The notes under the pieces are model-generated. The model ran no database searches. It was not told where the DNA came from and saw only the letters and a list, made by a program, of their open reading frames with translations. This document shows positions 1 through 9,463 of a stretch of 64,000 bases of DNA, piece by piece. The stretch is from assembly GCA_964632755.1 (NCBI GenBank), contig CAZWDT010000001.1, forward strand, positions 60,673-124,672, written 5' to 3'. Every line of letters starts with the position of its first letter. Position 1 is the stretch's first letter. The position numbers were made by a program, and so were the translations under genes. Source of the DNA: JAFGMR01 sp964632755. GTDB lineage: Archaea > Halobacteriota > Methanosarcinia > Methanotrichales > Methanotrichaceae.

Positions 1-49
1 CCCCCACCAGGTGGTCGTCTGTAGTATACGTGGCCGCAAGGAGATGGGG

Positions 50-1027
50 ATGACAACTGACTTCTGGAAGGACAGAAACGTCCTGCTGACAGGATGCACC
101 GGCCTCTTGGGATCCTGGCTCGCCCAGGCCCTAGTCGAACGGGAGGCGAACCTGATAGGTCTCATAAGGGACTCGGTCCCACGCTCGAACCTCTATCTCT
201 CGGGCATCTCGGAAAGGATGACCGTGGTGAGGGGGGAGGTGGAGGACGAACGCCTCCTGGAGAGGACTCTGAACGAGTATGAGGTGGACTCCATCTTCCA
301 CCTCGCGGCCCAGACAATAGTGACCATAGCCAACAGAAGCCCCCTTTCCACCTTCGAGACCAACATTTTGGGTACCTGGAACATCCTCGAGGCCGCTCGC
401 AGATCGAGCCTGGTCAGCCGGGTGATAGTTGCCTCAAGCGACAAAGCCTATGGATCACAGGAGATCCTTCCCTACGATGAGAGGACGCCCTTAGAGGGAA
501 GGCATCCATACGACGTATCCAAGAGCTGTGCAGACCTGATCTGCCAGGCTTATTACCATACATATGGCCTTCCCGTCTGCATAACTAGATGCGGCAACCT
601 CTATGGGGGAGGCGATCTCAACTTCAACCGGATCGTGCCCGGCACCATCCGCTCATTGATGAACGGAGAGAGGCCGGTCATAAGGAGCGACGGCTTGCTC
701 GTAAGGGACTACTTCTACGTCTTGGACGGAGTCAAGGCATATATAGCGCTCGCCGAGGGGATGAATGAGCGAAAGATCCACGGGGAGGCCTTCAACTTCA
801 GCAACGAGAGGCCTCTCTCCGTCATCGAGCTCGTCGATGAGATAATCACACAGATGGGGGGAGACGTCAGGCCCCATGTGCTGGGCAAGGCCTCAAACGA
901 GATCAGGCATCAGTACCTATCGGCCGCCAAGGCGAGGGACGTCCTTGGCTGGCAGCCCAGCTACACGCTTCAAGAGGGGCTCGATGAGACGATACGCTGG
1001 TATGAGGAGTTCTTGAGGAGGGTTTGA
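50..1027 (+). CDS. rfbG: CDP-glucose 4,6-dehydratase-like SDR
   Basis: An extended short-chain dehydrogenase of about 325 residues. The N-terminal FWKDRNVLLTGCTGLLGSWL resembles the CDP-glucose 4,6-dehydratase start. The Rossmann TGCTGLLG motif, the SSDKAYG stretch typical of RfbG, and the catalytic YDVSK (YxxxK) are visible. The family converts CDP-glucose to CDP-4-keto-6-deoxyglucose. The open frame runs back to a GTG at 11, but AAGGAG at 38-43 sits 6 bases before the ATG at 50, so I chose that start. It opens a tightly packed operon ending with an RfbH-like enzyme, which supports the CDP-sugar assignment. The cytidylyltransferase RfbF is not seen and could lie upstream of the window. Another 4,6-dehydratase specificity (GDP- or dTDP-sugar) is possible. 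Confidence 0.8.
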   Translation: MTTDFWKDRNVLLTGCTGLLGSWLAQALVEREANLIGLIRDSVPRSNLYLSGISERMTVVRGEVEDERLLERTLNEYEVDSIFHLAAQTIVTIANRSPLSTFETNILGTWNILEAARRSSLVSRVIVASSDKAYGSQEILPYDERTPLEGRHPYDVSKSCADLICQAYYHTYGLPVCITRCGNLYGGGDLNFNRIVPGTIRSLMNGERPVIRSDGLLVRDYFYVLDGVKAYIALAEGMNERKIHGEAFNFSNERPLSVIELVDEIITQMGGDVRPHVLGKASNEIRHQYLSAAKARDVLGWQPSYTLQEGLDETIRWYEEFLRRV

Positions 1028-1031
1028 GCCG

Positions 1032-1967
1032 GTGTCGAAGCTCATAAGCATCGTCATCCCCGCCTTCAACGAGGAGGAGGGCATCGACGAACTGGGCCGA
1101 CGGCTGAGGGCCACGATGGATGGCCTGCCCGACCACGCGTTCGAGGTCATTATCGTCGAGAACGGCTCGATCGATTCCACGCTGGAGAGGCTTCTTGCCC
1201 TCTGCCAAGAGGACCCTCGCTTCAAGGTAGTCCAGCTCTCCCGCAACTTCGGCTATGAGGGAGCCATCACCGCTGGACTGATGTACGCCCGCGGGGACGC
1301 CGCTGTGATGATGTGCGCCGACCTTCAGGACCCTCCGGAGATGATCCCCCAGTTCGTCGAGATGTGGGAAGCGGGCTTCGACGTCGTCTATGCCATAATC
1401 AAGAGGCGAGAAGGCGTATCCCTCTGGAGAAAGTTCCTCTACAAAAACGCCTACAGGGTGATATACTTGCTTGCGGGCCGGACCATTCCCCAAAACGTAA
1501 CCGAGTTTCGCCTCATGGACAGAAAGGTCTACTCGATACTTAACAAAATGCCGGAGAGGAACCGCTTCATCAGGGGGATCGTTGCCTGGACAGGGTTCAA
1601 GCAGACGGGAATCCCATTCGAGCGGCCGGCCCGCTTCGCCGGCGAGTCCAAGGCAGATATCGCAACAGCCATCACAACGGCCACGAACGGGATCTTCTCC
1701 TTCTCCTACCTGCCCCTCAAGCTCGCAATCGCCATGGGAATACTCGTCTCGCTAGCATCCTTTGCCGGCATCTTCGTGGAGATAATCCTCTTCCTCGTCT
1801 ACGGGCAGGTCGTGCCGGGATACTACAGCACGCTGATCATCGTGCTGTTCCTCTTTGGCATACTCTTCCTCCTTCTAGGGATCATGGGCATATATATCGA
1901 GAGGATCTACGACGAGGTGAAGCAGCGGCCAATGTACTTAGTGGAGAGGGAGTACGGGTTCGACTGA
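1032..1967 (+). CDS. Family 2 glycosyltransferase with two C-terminal membrane segments
   Basis: 311 residues, GTG start 4 bases after the previous stop. The GT-A domain starts with ISIVIPAFNEEEGI and has the DLQDPPEMIPQ metal-binding region, as in polyprenyl-phosphate sugar transferases (DPM1/GtrB/ArnC group). Two hydrophobic segments follow at about residues 225-250 and 262-290, which places the enzyme at the membrane. The likely role is to move a sugar from a nucleotide donor to a polyprenyl phosphate. The sugar cannot be read from sequence; the flanking CDP-sugar genes make a link to that pathway plausible. Confidence 0.85.
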   Translation: MSKLISIVIPAFNEEEGIDELGRRLRATMDGLPDHAFEVIIVENGSIDSTLERLLALCQEDPRFKVVQLSRNFGYEGAITAGLMYARGDAAVMMCADLQDPPEMIPQFVEMWEAGFDVVYAIIKRREGVSLWRKFLYKNAYRVIYLLAGRTIPQNVTEFRLMDRKVYSILNKMPERNRFIRGIVAWTGFKQTGIPFERPARFAGESKADIATAITTATNGIFSFSYLPLKLAIAMGILVSLASFAGIFVEIILFLVYGQVVPGYYSTLIIVLFLFGILFLLLGIMGIYIERIYDEVKQRPMYLVEREYGFD

Positions 1968-1970
1968 TCG

Positions 1971-3035
1971 ATGGGGATGGGATCCAATGATGAGATATGG
2001 CGAGGTTCGATGCCGCTGAGGGAGATCGTGGAGGAGGACCTGGAGGCGATACTCTCCGCCAAGCTCCCCTGGTCCAAGTTCGATGGGTCAACGGTCCTGA
2101 TAACCGGCGCATCCGGCTTCATCGGGTCGTACATTGTCGAGACGTTGCTCCGCCTCGATCAAGAAGGCGCAGACATTGACGTCGTAGGCCTTGTCCGAGA
2201 CGGCAATAGGGCCAAGCGTCGCTTCGCGGAGCTCAAAAGGGGGCCGAAGCTCGTGATACAAGATGTGGCGAAGCCTCTGAACCTGGAGGATGTCGACTAC
2301 ATAATTCATGCCGCAAGCCAAGCAAGCCCTCGATACTACGGCCTCGACCCCGTGGGAACGCTTGCAGCAAACGTCATTGGAACGTACAACCTCCTGATGC
2401 TCACTGCAAAGAGGTCTCTGCAAGGCTTTCTCTTCATCAGCAGCAGCGAGGTATACGGCCGCGTTAATGGACGCGTCAATGAGGCGGATTATGGTTACCT
2501 GGATCCGCTGGACGCAAGATCGTGCTACGCGGAGGGGAAGAGGATGGGTGAGAACATCTGCGTCTCGTGGTTCCATCAGCATGGGGTCCCGACGGTGATC
2601 GCTCGACTATTCCACACATACGGCCCTGGGATGCGCGCCGACGACGGTCGTGTACAGGCAGATCTCGTCGCCGATGTGGTTGCAGGAAGGGACATCACAT
2701 TGAAGAGCGACGGAAGTGCGAGGAGATCCTTCTGCTACCTGGCCGACGCCGTATCCGGCCTGTTCGCAGTGCTCCTCAAGGGAGTGCCGGGAGAGGCGTA
2801 CAACATCGGCGACGACCGGTTCGACCTCTCTGTGCGCGAGCTGGCAGAGAGGCTCGCCGAACTCTTCCCCCCACGCAAGGTGGTCATGGGAAGGCCGACA
2901 GGCCCATACATAAGAAGCCCTGTTGAGAGCATATCTCCCGACATCTCCAAGGCCCGGGCGCTGGGCTGGAGTCCCAATACATCCCTCGATGCGGGGCTTA
3001 GAAGGACGGTAGGGAGTTACGATGAGCTTATTTGA
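1971..3035 (+). CDS. NAD-dependent epimerase/dehydratase, UDP-glucuronate decarboxylase-like
   Basis: 354 residues from the first ATG; an ATG at 2010 with GAGG just upstream is an alternative start. Rossmann motif ITGASGFIGSY, catalytic YAEGK, and the segments SCYAEGKRMGE, RLFHTYGPGM and DDGRVQADLV resemble UDP-xylose synthase/decarboxylase-type SDRs. It sits between GT2 and FkbM genes and overlaps the FkbM gene by 14 bases, so translation is probably coupled. In an operon with RfbG, TPP carboligase and RfbH homologues it may instead be the reductase that finishes a branched dideoxysugar. That assignment is inference only. Confidence 0.75.
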   Translation: MGMGSNDEIWRGSMPLREIVEEDLEAILSAKLPWSKFDGSTVLITGASGFIGSYIVETLLRLDQEGADIDVVGLVRDGNRAKRRFAELKRGPKLVIQDVAKPLNLEDVDYIIHAASQASPRYYGLDPVGTLAANVIGTYNLLMLTAKRSLQGFLFISSSEVYGRVNGRVNEADYGYLDPLDARSCYAEGKRMGENICVSWFHQHGVPTVIARLFHTYGPGMRADDGRVQADLVADVVAGRDITLKSDGSARRSFCYLADAVSGLFAVLLKGVPGEAYNIGDDRFDLSVRELAERLAELFPPRKVVMGRPTGPYIRSPVESISPDISKARALGWSPNTSLDAGLRRTVGSYDELI

Positions 3036-3942
3036 GGCAAGGGATGAGTATAGGAGGGGAAGACTGGAGAAGCAGGAGTACATCGACCGGATGCAAGAGT
3101 ACCACGCCCTCCTTCTGGAGTACGCAAGCTTCATCGAGGATTGCGATATCCGCTCGATCGAGATCGCGGACGGTTGCCTGATAATAACCTCCAGAACCGC
3201 CGGAATCGATATGATCTGCCCTTTGATCGACCGCAGGGCCGCACCCTTCGAGATTCTCAACTTCGGATCGTACGAGAGGCCGGAGATGGAGATGGCGCTT
3301 AGATTGATCGATCCTGGCTCGACTGTAGCAGACGTTGGGGCAAACATCGGCTGGTTCTCCCTGAACGTAGCAAAGCAGAATCCAACGGCCCGAATCCTCG
3401 CATTCGAGCCCGTTCCTCCGACCTTCGAATGGCTGAGGAGAAATATAGAGCGAAACGAGATCGAGAACGTCAAGGCTTTTGCAATCGCCCTCTCCAATGG
3501 AGACGGCAAAGCAATCCTCTACATGAGGGCAGGGGACTCCGCAAACGCATCCGCTGCCAACCTCAACGCCGGAGAGGGGGTGATGGAGACCGCTTGTATT
3601 ACGAGGAAGCTCGACGATATCTTGGGGGAAGCGCCGCTCGATTTCATAAAGTGCGATGTAGAAGGAGGGGAGCTCTTTGTCATCCAAGGCGCCCAGAAAG
3701 CGATCGAGCGCTCTCGGCCAGTCATCTGGGCGGAGATGCTGAGAAAGTGGTCCGCGCACTTCGGATACCATCCAAATCGGATAATCGAGCTCTTGGAAGG
3801 CCTTGGCTACCGCTGCTTTACCGTTCAAAGAGATCGCCTGAAGGAGTTTTGCTGCATGGATGAGGATACCACTGAGACCAACTTCTTCTTCCTTCATCGA
3901 GAAGCGCACGCCGCCAAGATCGAGATGCTGGAGGGGAGATGA
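3022..3942 (+). CDS. FkbM family methyltransferase
   Basis: 306 residues. A helical N-terminal part of about 90 residues precedes the SAM-binding domain. Motif I is VADVGANIGWFS, then AFEPVPPTFEWLRRN, and DFIKCDVEGGE, which is the FkbM hallmark. The family usually O-methylates sugars or polyketides; here a sugar of the locus is the natural substrate. It overlaps the upstream SDR by 14 bases and the downstream TPP enzyme by 4 bases (ATGA), so it is part of one operon. Confidence 0.85.
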   Translation: MSLFEARDEYRRGRLEKQEYIDRMQEYHALLLEYASFIEDCDIRSIEIADGCLIITSRTAGIDMICPLIDRRAAPFEILNFGSYERPEMEMALRLIDPGSTVADVGANIGWFSLNVAKQNPTARILAFEPVPPTFEWLRRNIERNEIENVKAFAIALSNGDGKAILYMRAGDSANASAANLNAGEGVMETACITRKLDDILGEAPLDFIKCDVEGGELFVIQGAQKAIERSRPVIWAEMLRKWSAHFGYHPNRIIELLEGLGYRCFTVQRDRLKEFCCMDEDTTETNFFFLHREAHAAKIEMLEGR

Positions 3943-5702
3943 AGCTATCCAACTATGTCGTCGAGTTCATCGAGTCTCAAGGGGTGACTCACATCTTCGA
4001 GGTCTGCGGAGGGGCTCTCGCCCATCTCCTCGACTCGCTATACGGCCGCTCCAATCCAATCGTGGTCTCCATGCATCACGAGATGGCCGCAGCCATGGCA
4101 GCTGAGGGGTACGCCCGAGTCAGGGGGACGCTCGGCGTTGCCATGGCGACGAGCGGACCGGGTGCCACCAATATGATAACAGGCATTGGAAGCTGCTTCT
4201 TCGACTCGGTCCCAACGCTATTCATCACCGGCCAGGTGAACACCTACGAGTTCAAGTTCGACCGACCGGTGAGGCAGGTGGGCTTCCAGGAGACGGATAT
4301 CGTAGAGATCGTCCGCCCCATCACAAAGGAGGCCGTCCTCGTGACGGATGAGGACCGCATCAGATACCACCTGGAAAGGGCCTCGCATCTGGCGATGGAA
4401 GGCCGCAGAGGCCCTGTGCTTCTCGATATACCCCTCGACATCCAGCGAGCGGAGGTGGATCCAGCCACCCTGGAGGGCTTCGAGGAGGCGGTCGACGGAC
4501 CGGAGCCGTTGGGCGAAGGCCTTGTCCAGATCATCGAGCTCTTGAGAGAGGCCTCCCGGCCGGTGATACTCGCAGGCGGCGGCGTGCGCATCGCCGAGGC
4601 CGTAGGGGATCTTGAAGAGCTCGTCTTCCGGACGGGGATTCCCGTTGTCTGCTCTCTCATGGGGCTCGACTCCTTTCCCCACGACCATCCGTGCTACGCA
4701 GGCATGATAGGCACGTATGGAAACCGCTATGCCAACCTCGCGATTGCCAACTGCGACCTGCTCATCGCCCTTGGAACCAGGCTTGACACAAGACAGACCG
4801 GGACGAGGCCAGATACCTTCGCCCGGGGGGCGAGGATCGTCCATGTGGATATCGATCCCTTTGAGCTTGGAAGCAAGGTAAAGCCGGATCTCGCCTTCAA
4901 TTGCGATATTTCGGCCTTCCTTTCTGCACTTAACTCGCTCGAGCCTTCCGTCGACGGTGGACGGGTCAGCGCCTGGAGGGAGGTCATAGATGGGTACAAG
5001 GCGCGTTTTCCCCACTTCCCGCCGCCACGAGGAGACGGAGGAGGAGAAGGAGACGGGGACGGGATTGATCCCAATCGCCTGATGAATAAGCTATCTTGCT
5101 ATCTGCCGGAAGCGGCGATCATCTCCGTCGACGTGGGCCAGATACAGATGTGGGCCGCCCAGTCGTTGTTGGTGCGCCGCTCGCAGAGGTTCCTGACGGA
5201 AGGCGGGATGGCCTGCATGGGTTCAGCCCTCCCCATGGCCATAGGCGCCAGCTTCGCCCGTCCAGGCGCACCGGTGGTCGTGATCGCGGGAGACGGCGGG
5301 TTCCAGATCAACATCCAGGAGCTCCAGACGGTATTTCATCATCGGCTCCCGATCAAGATCATCCTTATAAACAACCGCTGCTACGGGATGGTGAGGCAGT
5401 TTCAGGAGCAGTACTTCGAGGGGAGGCTCCAGTCAACGGTCGTTGGATACAGCAGCCCTGACTTCGTCAATGTCGCCAAGGCCTACGGCATACCGGCGAA
5501 GAGGGTAAGCATCGAATCCAAGGTCGAGGAGGCCTTCAATTGGCTCTTCCAGGATCGACTCCCCAGATTCCTCGAGGTTGCAATCGACCAAAGGTCGCTA
5601 GTCACGCCAAAGCTCTCGGTCAACCGGCCCCTGGAGGATCAGGATCCCGCCCTGCCCCGCGAAGAGCTGAGAGCGATGATGACATTGGAGATGCTTGAAT
5701 GA
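3939..5702 (+). CDS. TPP-dependent carboligase (acetolactate synthase/YerE-like)
   Basis: 587 residues with the three-domain layout of the acetohydroxyacid synthase superfamily. The N-terminal Pyr domain has the catalytic Glu in HHEMAAAMAAEGYAR (Glu48). The central domain is FAD/nucleotide-type (about 190-330). The C-terminal PP domain has GDGGFQ and, about 25 residues later, INN (TPP/Mg motif). It is too isolated from ilvN, ilvC or leu genes to be a branched-chain amino acid enzyme. It overlaps the FkbM gene (ATGA) and the RfbH gene (ATGA). In yersiniose biosynthesis the YerE member of this family transfers an acetyl group from pyruvate to CDP-3,6-dideoxy-4-hexulose; the neighbours here make the same job likely. 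Substrate is inferred. Confidence 0.8.
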   Translation: MKLSNYVVEFIESQGVTHIFEVCGGALAHLLDSLYGRSNPIVVSMHHEMAAAMAAEGYARVRGTLGVAMATSGPGATNMITGIGSCFFDSVPTLFITGQVNTYEFKFDRPVRQVGFQETDIVEIVRPITKEAVLVTDEDRIRYHLERASHLAMEGRRGPVLLDIPLDIQRAEVDPATLEGFEEAVDGPEPLGEGLVQIIELLREASRPVILAGGGVRIAEAVGDLEELVFRTGIPVVCSLMGLDSFPHDHPCYAGMIGTYGNRYANLAIANCDLLIALGTRLDTRQTGTRPDTFARGARIVHVDIDPFELGSKVKPDLAFNCDISAFLSALNSLEPSVDGGRVSAWREVIDGYKARFPHFPPPRGDGGGEGDGDGIDPNRLMNKLSCYLPEAAIISVDVGQIQMWAAQSLLVRRSQRFLTEGGMACMGSALPMAIGASFARPGAPVVVIAGDGGFQINIQELQTVFHHRLPIKIILINNRCYGMVRQFQEQYFEGRLQSTVVGYSSPDFVNVAKAYGIPAKRVSIESKVEEAFNWLFQDRLPRFLEVAIDQRSLVTPKLSVNRPLEDQDPALPREELRAMMTLEMLE

Positions 5703-7021
5703 GGACGGAAGGCGAGATCAGGGAGGAGATCTACGAGAGGGTAAGAGAGCTCTTCGCCTTAAGGGAGCGCAAGCCGTTCATCCCGAGAGAGAGCAGGGTC
5801 AACTACGGGGGAAGGGTCTACGACGAGAGGGAGATGATCAGCCTTGTGGATGCCTCCCTCGACTTCTGGCTTACCGCAGGAGAGGTTGCCCTCCAGTTCG
5901 AGGAGGGACTCGCATCATTCCTGAATTCCCGATACTGCATGCTCACGAACTCTGGATCGTCGGCAAATCTGCTTGCAGTCTCGGCCTTGACGTCCCCCCT
6001 CCTCGGCGATAAGAGGCTTTCTCCCGGAGACGAGGTGATCACCACAGCATGCGGCTTTCCAACAACGCTCAACCCCATCATTCAGAACAACCTGGTGCCG
6101 GTATTCGTCGATGTGGAGCTAGGGACCTACAACGCGACCGCCGAGGATGTGCTGGAGGCCGTTGGCGATAGGACGAAGGCGATCTTCCTCCCCCATACTC
6201 TTGGAAACCCCTTCGACGTCGAAGGGATAGCCGAGGTTGCAGAGGACCATGACCTCTGGCTCATCGAGGACAACTGCGACGCGCTTGGTTCGCGCTACCG
6301 GGGGCGGTACACGGGGACGTTTGGCGATATCGCAACCTGCAGCTTCTACCCACCGCATCACATAACCATGGGCGAGGGCGGGGCGGTCCTGACCGACGAC
6401 CCCCTGCTTCGAAGGATAATCCTCTCCTTCAGGGACTGGGGCAGGGACTGCTGGTGCGAGCCTGGAATCGACAACTCCTGCGGCAAACGCTTCTCCTGGC
6501 AGAAGGGGGAGCTTCCCTTCGGATACGATCATAAGTACATATACTCCCACGTGGGCTACAACCTGAAGGCAACCGATCTTCAGGCCGCAATTGGCGTAGA
6601 ACAGCTGAAGAAGCTCCCGGATTTCATCAGCAGAAGGCAGGAGAACTTCAGGATGCTCCACGAGGGGTTGAGGGAGCTCGCGCAGTATCTGGATCTTCCC
6701 CGGGCGACGCTGGGCTCTGAGCCGAGCTGGTTTGGCTTTCCCATGCTCGTGAGAGAGGATGCCCCCTTCGCCAGGGACGATATGGTGGGACATCTGGAGG
6801 CAGGGCTGATAGCTACGAGGATGCTATTTGGGGGCAACCTTACAAGGCAGCCTGCCTATCGGGGTATCCGATCTCGGGTTGCAGGCACCCTCGATAATAC
6901 CGATCGCGTGATGAGGGACCTCTTCTGGATAGGGGTCTACCCGGGGCTGAGCGCTGAGATGGTGGAGTATATGATATCGGCGATAAGGGAGTTCATAGTC
7001 CAGATGACATATCAAAATTAA
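5699..7021 (+). CDS. rfbH: CDP-4-keto-6-deoxyglucose 3-dehydrase (E1), RfbH-like
   Basis: 440 residues of the DegT/DnrJ/EryC1 fold, but not an aminotransferase. The PLP-lysine position holds His (SFYPPHHITMGEGG, His220/221), as in E1. Cysteines 193, 251, 253 and 261 give the C-X57-C-X1-C-X7-C pattern that binds the [2Fe-2S] cluster of E1. The family uses PMP and the cluster to remove the 3-hydroxyl of CDP-4-keto-6-deoxyglucose, helped by a ferredoxin-like reductase (E3/RfbI). No E3 gene is in the window. The start overlaps the TPP gene stop (ATGA), and this is the last gene of the operon. Confidence 0.9.
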   Translation: MRTEGEIREEIYERVRELFALRERKPFIPRESRVNYGGRVYDEREMISLVDASLDFWLTAGEVALQFEEGLASFLNSRYCMLTNSGSSANLLAVSALTSPLLGDKRLSPGDEVITTACGFPTTLNPIIQNNLVPVFVDVELGTYNATAEDVLEAVGDRTKAIFLPHTLGNPFDVEGIAEVAEDHDLWLIEDNCDALGSRYRGRYTGTFGDIATCSFYPPHHITMGEGGAVLTDDPLLRRIILSFRDWGRDCWCEPGIDNSCGKRFSWQKGELPFGYDHKYIYSHVGYNLKATDLQAAIGVEQLKKLPDFISRRQENFRMLHEGLRELAQYLDLPRATLGSEPSWFGFPMLVREDAPFARDDMVGHLEAGLIATRMLFGGNLTRQPAYRGIRSRVAGTLDNTDRVMRDLFWIGVYPGLSAEMVEYMISAIREFIVQMTYQN

Positions 7022-7067
7022 GTTTATATAAATATCCATTGTATAATGAGTTTGGAGATAGCAATGA

Positions 7068-7526
7068 AGGCGAATCGAGAAGTTTTGCCGGGTTCGTTTT
7101 GCTGGAATCAAAGGACCACAGACCAAGTGGAGATGCATTCAAGTGACGAAACATCGTTCGGGTGAGCGACTGACCGGCATCGCAGATAGGGTGGTCTATG
7201 GAGATCAAGAAGAAGTTAGTGATCTGTGGGGACGTAATACGGCCATTGTAGAGAGAACAAATCCGACCTCCAGCCAGATGAACGGTCGAATGGTTCGAAA
7301 GACCCTATCATTCTCCAAAGAGGCTGAGATGCTGAGAGCATCTCGTGTTTGGGGGCATGCCATCTGCAACTTGATGCGACCTCTCAAATCAGTTCGCGTC
7401 GAGGATAATAGCGGACGGTGACATTGGAAAAAGAGATCTCCAGCCATGGCCACGAAATTAACCGATCATATTTTGACGATCGAGGAGCTTATGACCACTG
7501 TTGTTGCTCCTTGCTCAACAACATAA
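7068..7526 (+). pseudogene. Decayed DDE transposase, IS1-like
   Basis: One reading frame runs from 7068, passes a possible GTG at 7143, hits TGA at 7419-7421, then continues in frame to TAA at 7524-7526. The readable text includes TKHRSGERLTGIADRVVYGD, MNGRMVRKTLSFSKEAEMLR and, after the stop, KRSPAMATKLTDHILTIEEL. That is the C-terminal pattern I know from IS1-like transposases. The N-terminal catalytic half is missing and the start is broken (upstream in-frame TGA at 7065), so it is a relic. It lies exactly between the CDP-sugar operon and an AT-rich gene. The IS family name is from memory and is less certain than the transposase call. Confidence 0.7.
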
Positions 7527-7555
7527 GATAGGTAGACCAGCCAAGTCCAAAGAGT

Positions 7556-7570
7556 CTATAAATTATAAAA
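7556..7570 (+). promoter_or_regulatory. TATA-box candidate for the GT-C gene
   Basis: CTATAAATTATAAAA lies about 25-30 bases before the ATG at 7590, the usual archaeal TATA distance to a transcription start. This would give a very short leader, although GGAGGGG at 7576-7582 also looks like a ribosome binding site. Confidence 0.45.
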
Positions 7571-7589
7571 TTGATGGAGGGGTGTGCCG

Positions 7590-9425
7590 ATGGTGGGAAT
7601 TATTAGAATACGCGATAGGAGTATGCCGATATTAACTATTTTATTAATTGTTTTATCTGCTTTTTATTGTTATTTGGCTACGCTTCCGAAGCATGTCGAC
7701 TTCTTGGGATTAAATTATTTTGCCAAGATCGTTGCAGTCGATGATTTTGATGTCTACAGATTTGTTGCTACAGAATTGTCCCAACCGGATTTGGTACATG
7801 CAATGCATCCCCCTGGGTTTTATATTCTCCAAAGCATATGGCTCAGGCTAGGTTCTTATTTATATAATTGCGATTTAAGCACTTGGGGCACCTTAGATCC
7901 AAATACAGTCCCTTGTTTTTACCCTTTTTGGAATATGATACCATACTTATTGGCATTATTTATGCTAGTGGGGATCTCTCACCATGCTCTCAGGAATAAA
8001 TGGCTATGTCTAATTTGTTATGGGCCATTTGCATTTATAAGCGTAATAGTCATGGGGCAAACGGACGTTTTTTGTGTACTCCTTATATTTATATCTATGG
8101 TATTTTTCTTAAGGAGCTTTGTTAGTGATAGGCACTTGCTTTTATTGTTTTTAGCTACGATCTCACTAGGATGCTCGATGGCTTTTAAAACATATGGCGG
8201 ATTGTTATTTCCAGTATATATAGTATTTTATATTCTTATTTTAAAGAATGCGATGGAGAATATCGTTAAGATATATACTTGCATAATTGGTTTGATATTT
8301 ACTTTTATTTTTGCAGCTTTTCTTGCCTGGATTCCATATGCAAGATGGTTTGTCGATGTAATGTTTCTTGGTGAATCTGGCTTGTTATTAAATTTACAGA
8401 TAGCACCACTTTATTTGCCACCATTACATAACATTTCAATTTGGTTACTTGGATATATTATAATATTATATGATCTATTATATAATTTAGTAAATAAGCC
8501 CACCGAGTGTTATATCGACAATAAGTATTTCATTTTTTATTCTTTTTCTAGTATAGCCTGGTTCTTCGCAGCTGTGTATACTAATCCCCAATGGTGGATG
8601 CTCCTAATCCCGCCAATTCTCTTGGTACTTGATAATTTCCACAGTAGATTTAGCTACTTCTTTACTTTTACAATTTTAGGATTATTTTACTTTTATCCTA
8701 TGATGTGGGTAAATAATATCGACTATGTTTTAAGAGAGTACGTTCCAATAGTCCCCATCGAAGGGAGGTTCGCCACAGTTCTATCCACATTAATTACATC
8801 CATATTAATACTGTGGATCATAGATCTCAAACGGGAATTAAATGATTTTTCGGTCAGTCCTCGCAAAGATCTGCCATTAATATCAAAAATGGAGCTGTCC
8901 TTGCCAGTCATAATAATTTTCATTTTGATCATATCTGCAATGATATTATTTGGCGTATCAAGCCAGATAGGCGTCGCCCAAGATAATGCTAACCAACCAG
9001 CGGGAGAGATTTTTGGAGACATTATTATTGGACAAACCTTTATTGCGCCATTTTCAGATTTAAATAGAATCGATTTAAATTTAGCCACTTACGATAGATT
9101 AAATACTAAAGATACTATATTTCATTTAAGAGCGTCCCCCTCGTCCCCAGATATTGTCACAATCAAATTGAACGCGGCTGAAATTGCCAACAATCAGTAT
9201 CATCGCTTTAGCTTCCCGAAGATTCAAGATTCGAAAGGTAAATCGTATTATTTTTTCATAGAGTCCCCAGATTCCCTCCCAGGTAACGCGATAACTGTAT
9301 GGTACAATGGTGATGATATTTATAAAGAAGGATCTGCATACAAGAACCACACGCCCGTAGATGGCGATTTAACCTTTAGAGCTTACTTTGGGAGTAATGG
9401 TCTCTTGGACCGGGTATTGTCTTAA
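7590..9425 (+). CDS. Polytopic membrane protein, GT-C type glycosyltransferase candidate
   Basis: 611 residues from ATG 7590 (GGAGGGG 7 bases upstream; a GTG at 7584 is also in frame). About ten hydrophobic segments occupy residues 1-450. Early motifs DDFDVYRF and MHPPGFYILQ resemble the acidic loop and HPP region of PMT/GT39-like GT-C enzymes, which use polyprenyl-phosphate sugars. Residues about 455-611 form a soluble beta-rich tail with GQTFIAPFSDLNRIDL, ATYDRLN and GDLTFRAYFG; a tail of the same pattern occurs in the giant GT2 fusion downstream. The gene is clearly AT-rich compared with the operon before it, which suggests acquisition. Substrate unknown. Confidence 0.65.
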   Translation: MVGIIRIRDRSMPILTILLIVLSAFYCYLATLPKHVDFLGLNYFAKIVAVDDFDVYRFVATELSQPDLVHAMHPPGFYILQSIWLRLGSYLYNCDLSTWGTLDPNTVPCFYPFWNMIPYLLALFMLVGISHHALRNKWLCLICYGPFAFISVIVMGQTDVFCVLLIFISMVFFLRSFVSDRHLLLLFLATISLGCSMAFKTYGGLLFPVYIVFYILILKNAMENIVKIYTCIIGLIFTFIFAAFLAWIPYARWFVDVMFLGESGLLLNLQIAPLYLPPLHNISIWLLGYIIILYDLLYNLVNKPTECYIDNKYFIFYSFSSIAWFFAAVYTNPQWWMLLIPPILLVLDNFHSRFSYFFTFTILGLFYFYPMMWVNNIDYVLREYVPIVPIEGRFATVLSTLITSILILWIIDLKRELNDFSVSPRKDLPLISKMELSLPVIIIFILIISAMILFGVSSQIGVAQDNANQPAGEIFGDIIIGQTFIAPFSDLNRIDLNLATYDRLNTKDTIFHLRASPSSPDIVTIKLNAAEIANNQYHRFSFPKIQDSKGKSYYFFIESPDSLPGNAITVWYNGDDIYKEGSAYKNHTPVDGDLTFRAYFGSNGLLDRVLS

Positions 9426-9463
9426 CCCCACATTTCGCATAATGGAACAATTGGCACGAGATC

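Noticed and set aside
1..20. CCCACCAGGTGGTCGT at the window start matches 16 bases inside the Wzt gene near 15893
   Set aside because: The core is a short palindrome; similarity does not extend on either side, so a second transporter gene cannot be supported.
3028..3909. A 293-codon minus-strand open frame
   Set aside because: Antisense to the FkbM methyltransferase, which has clear motifs.
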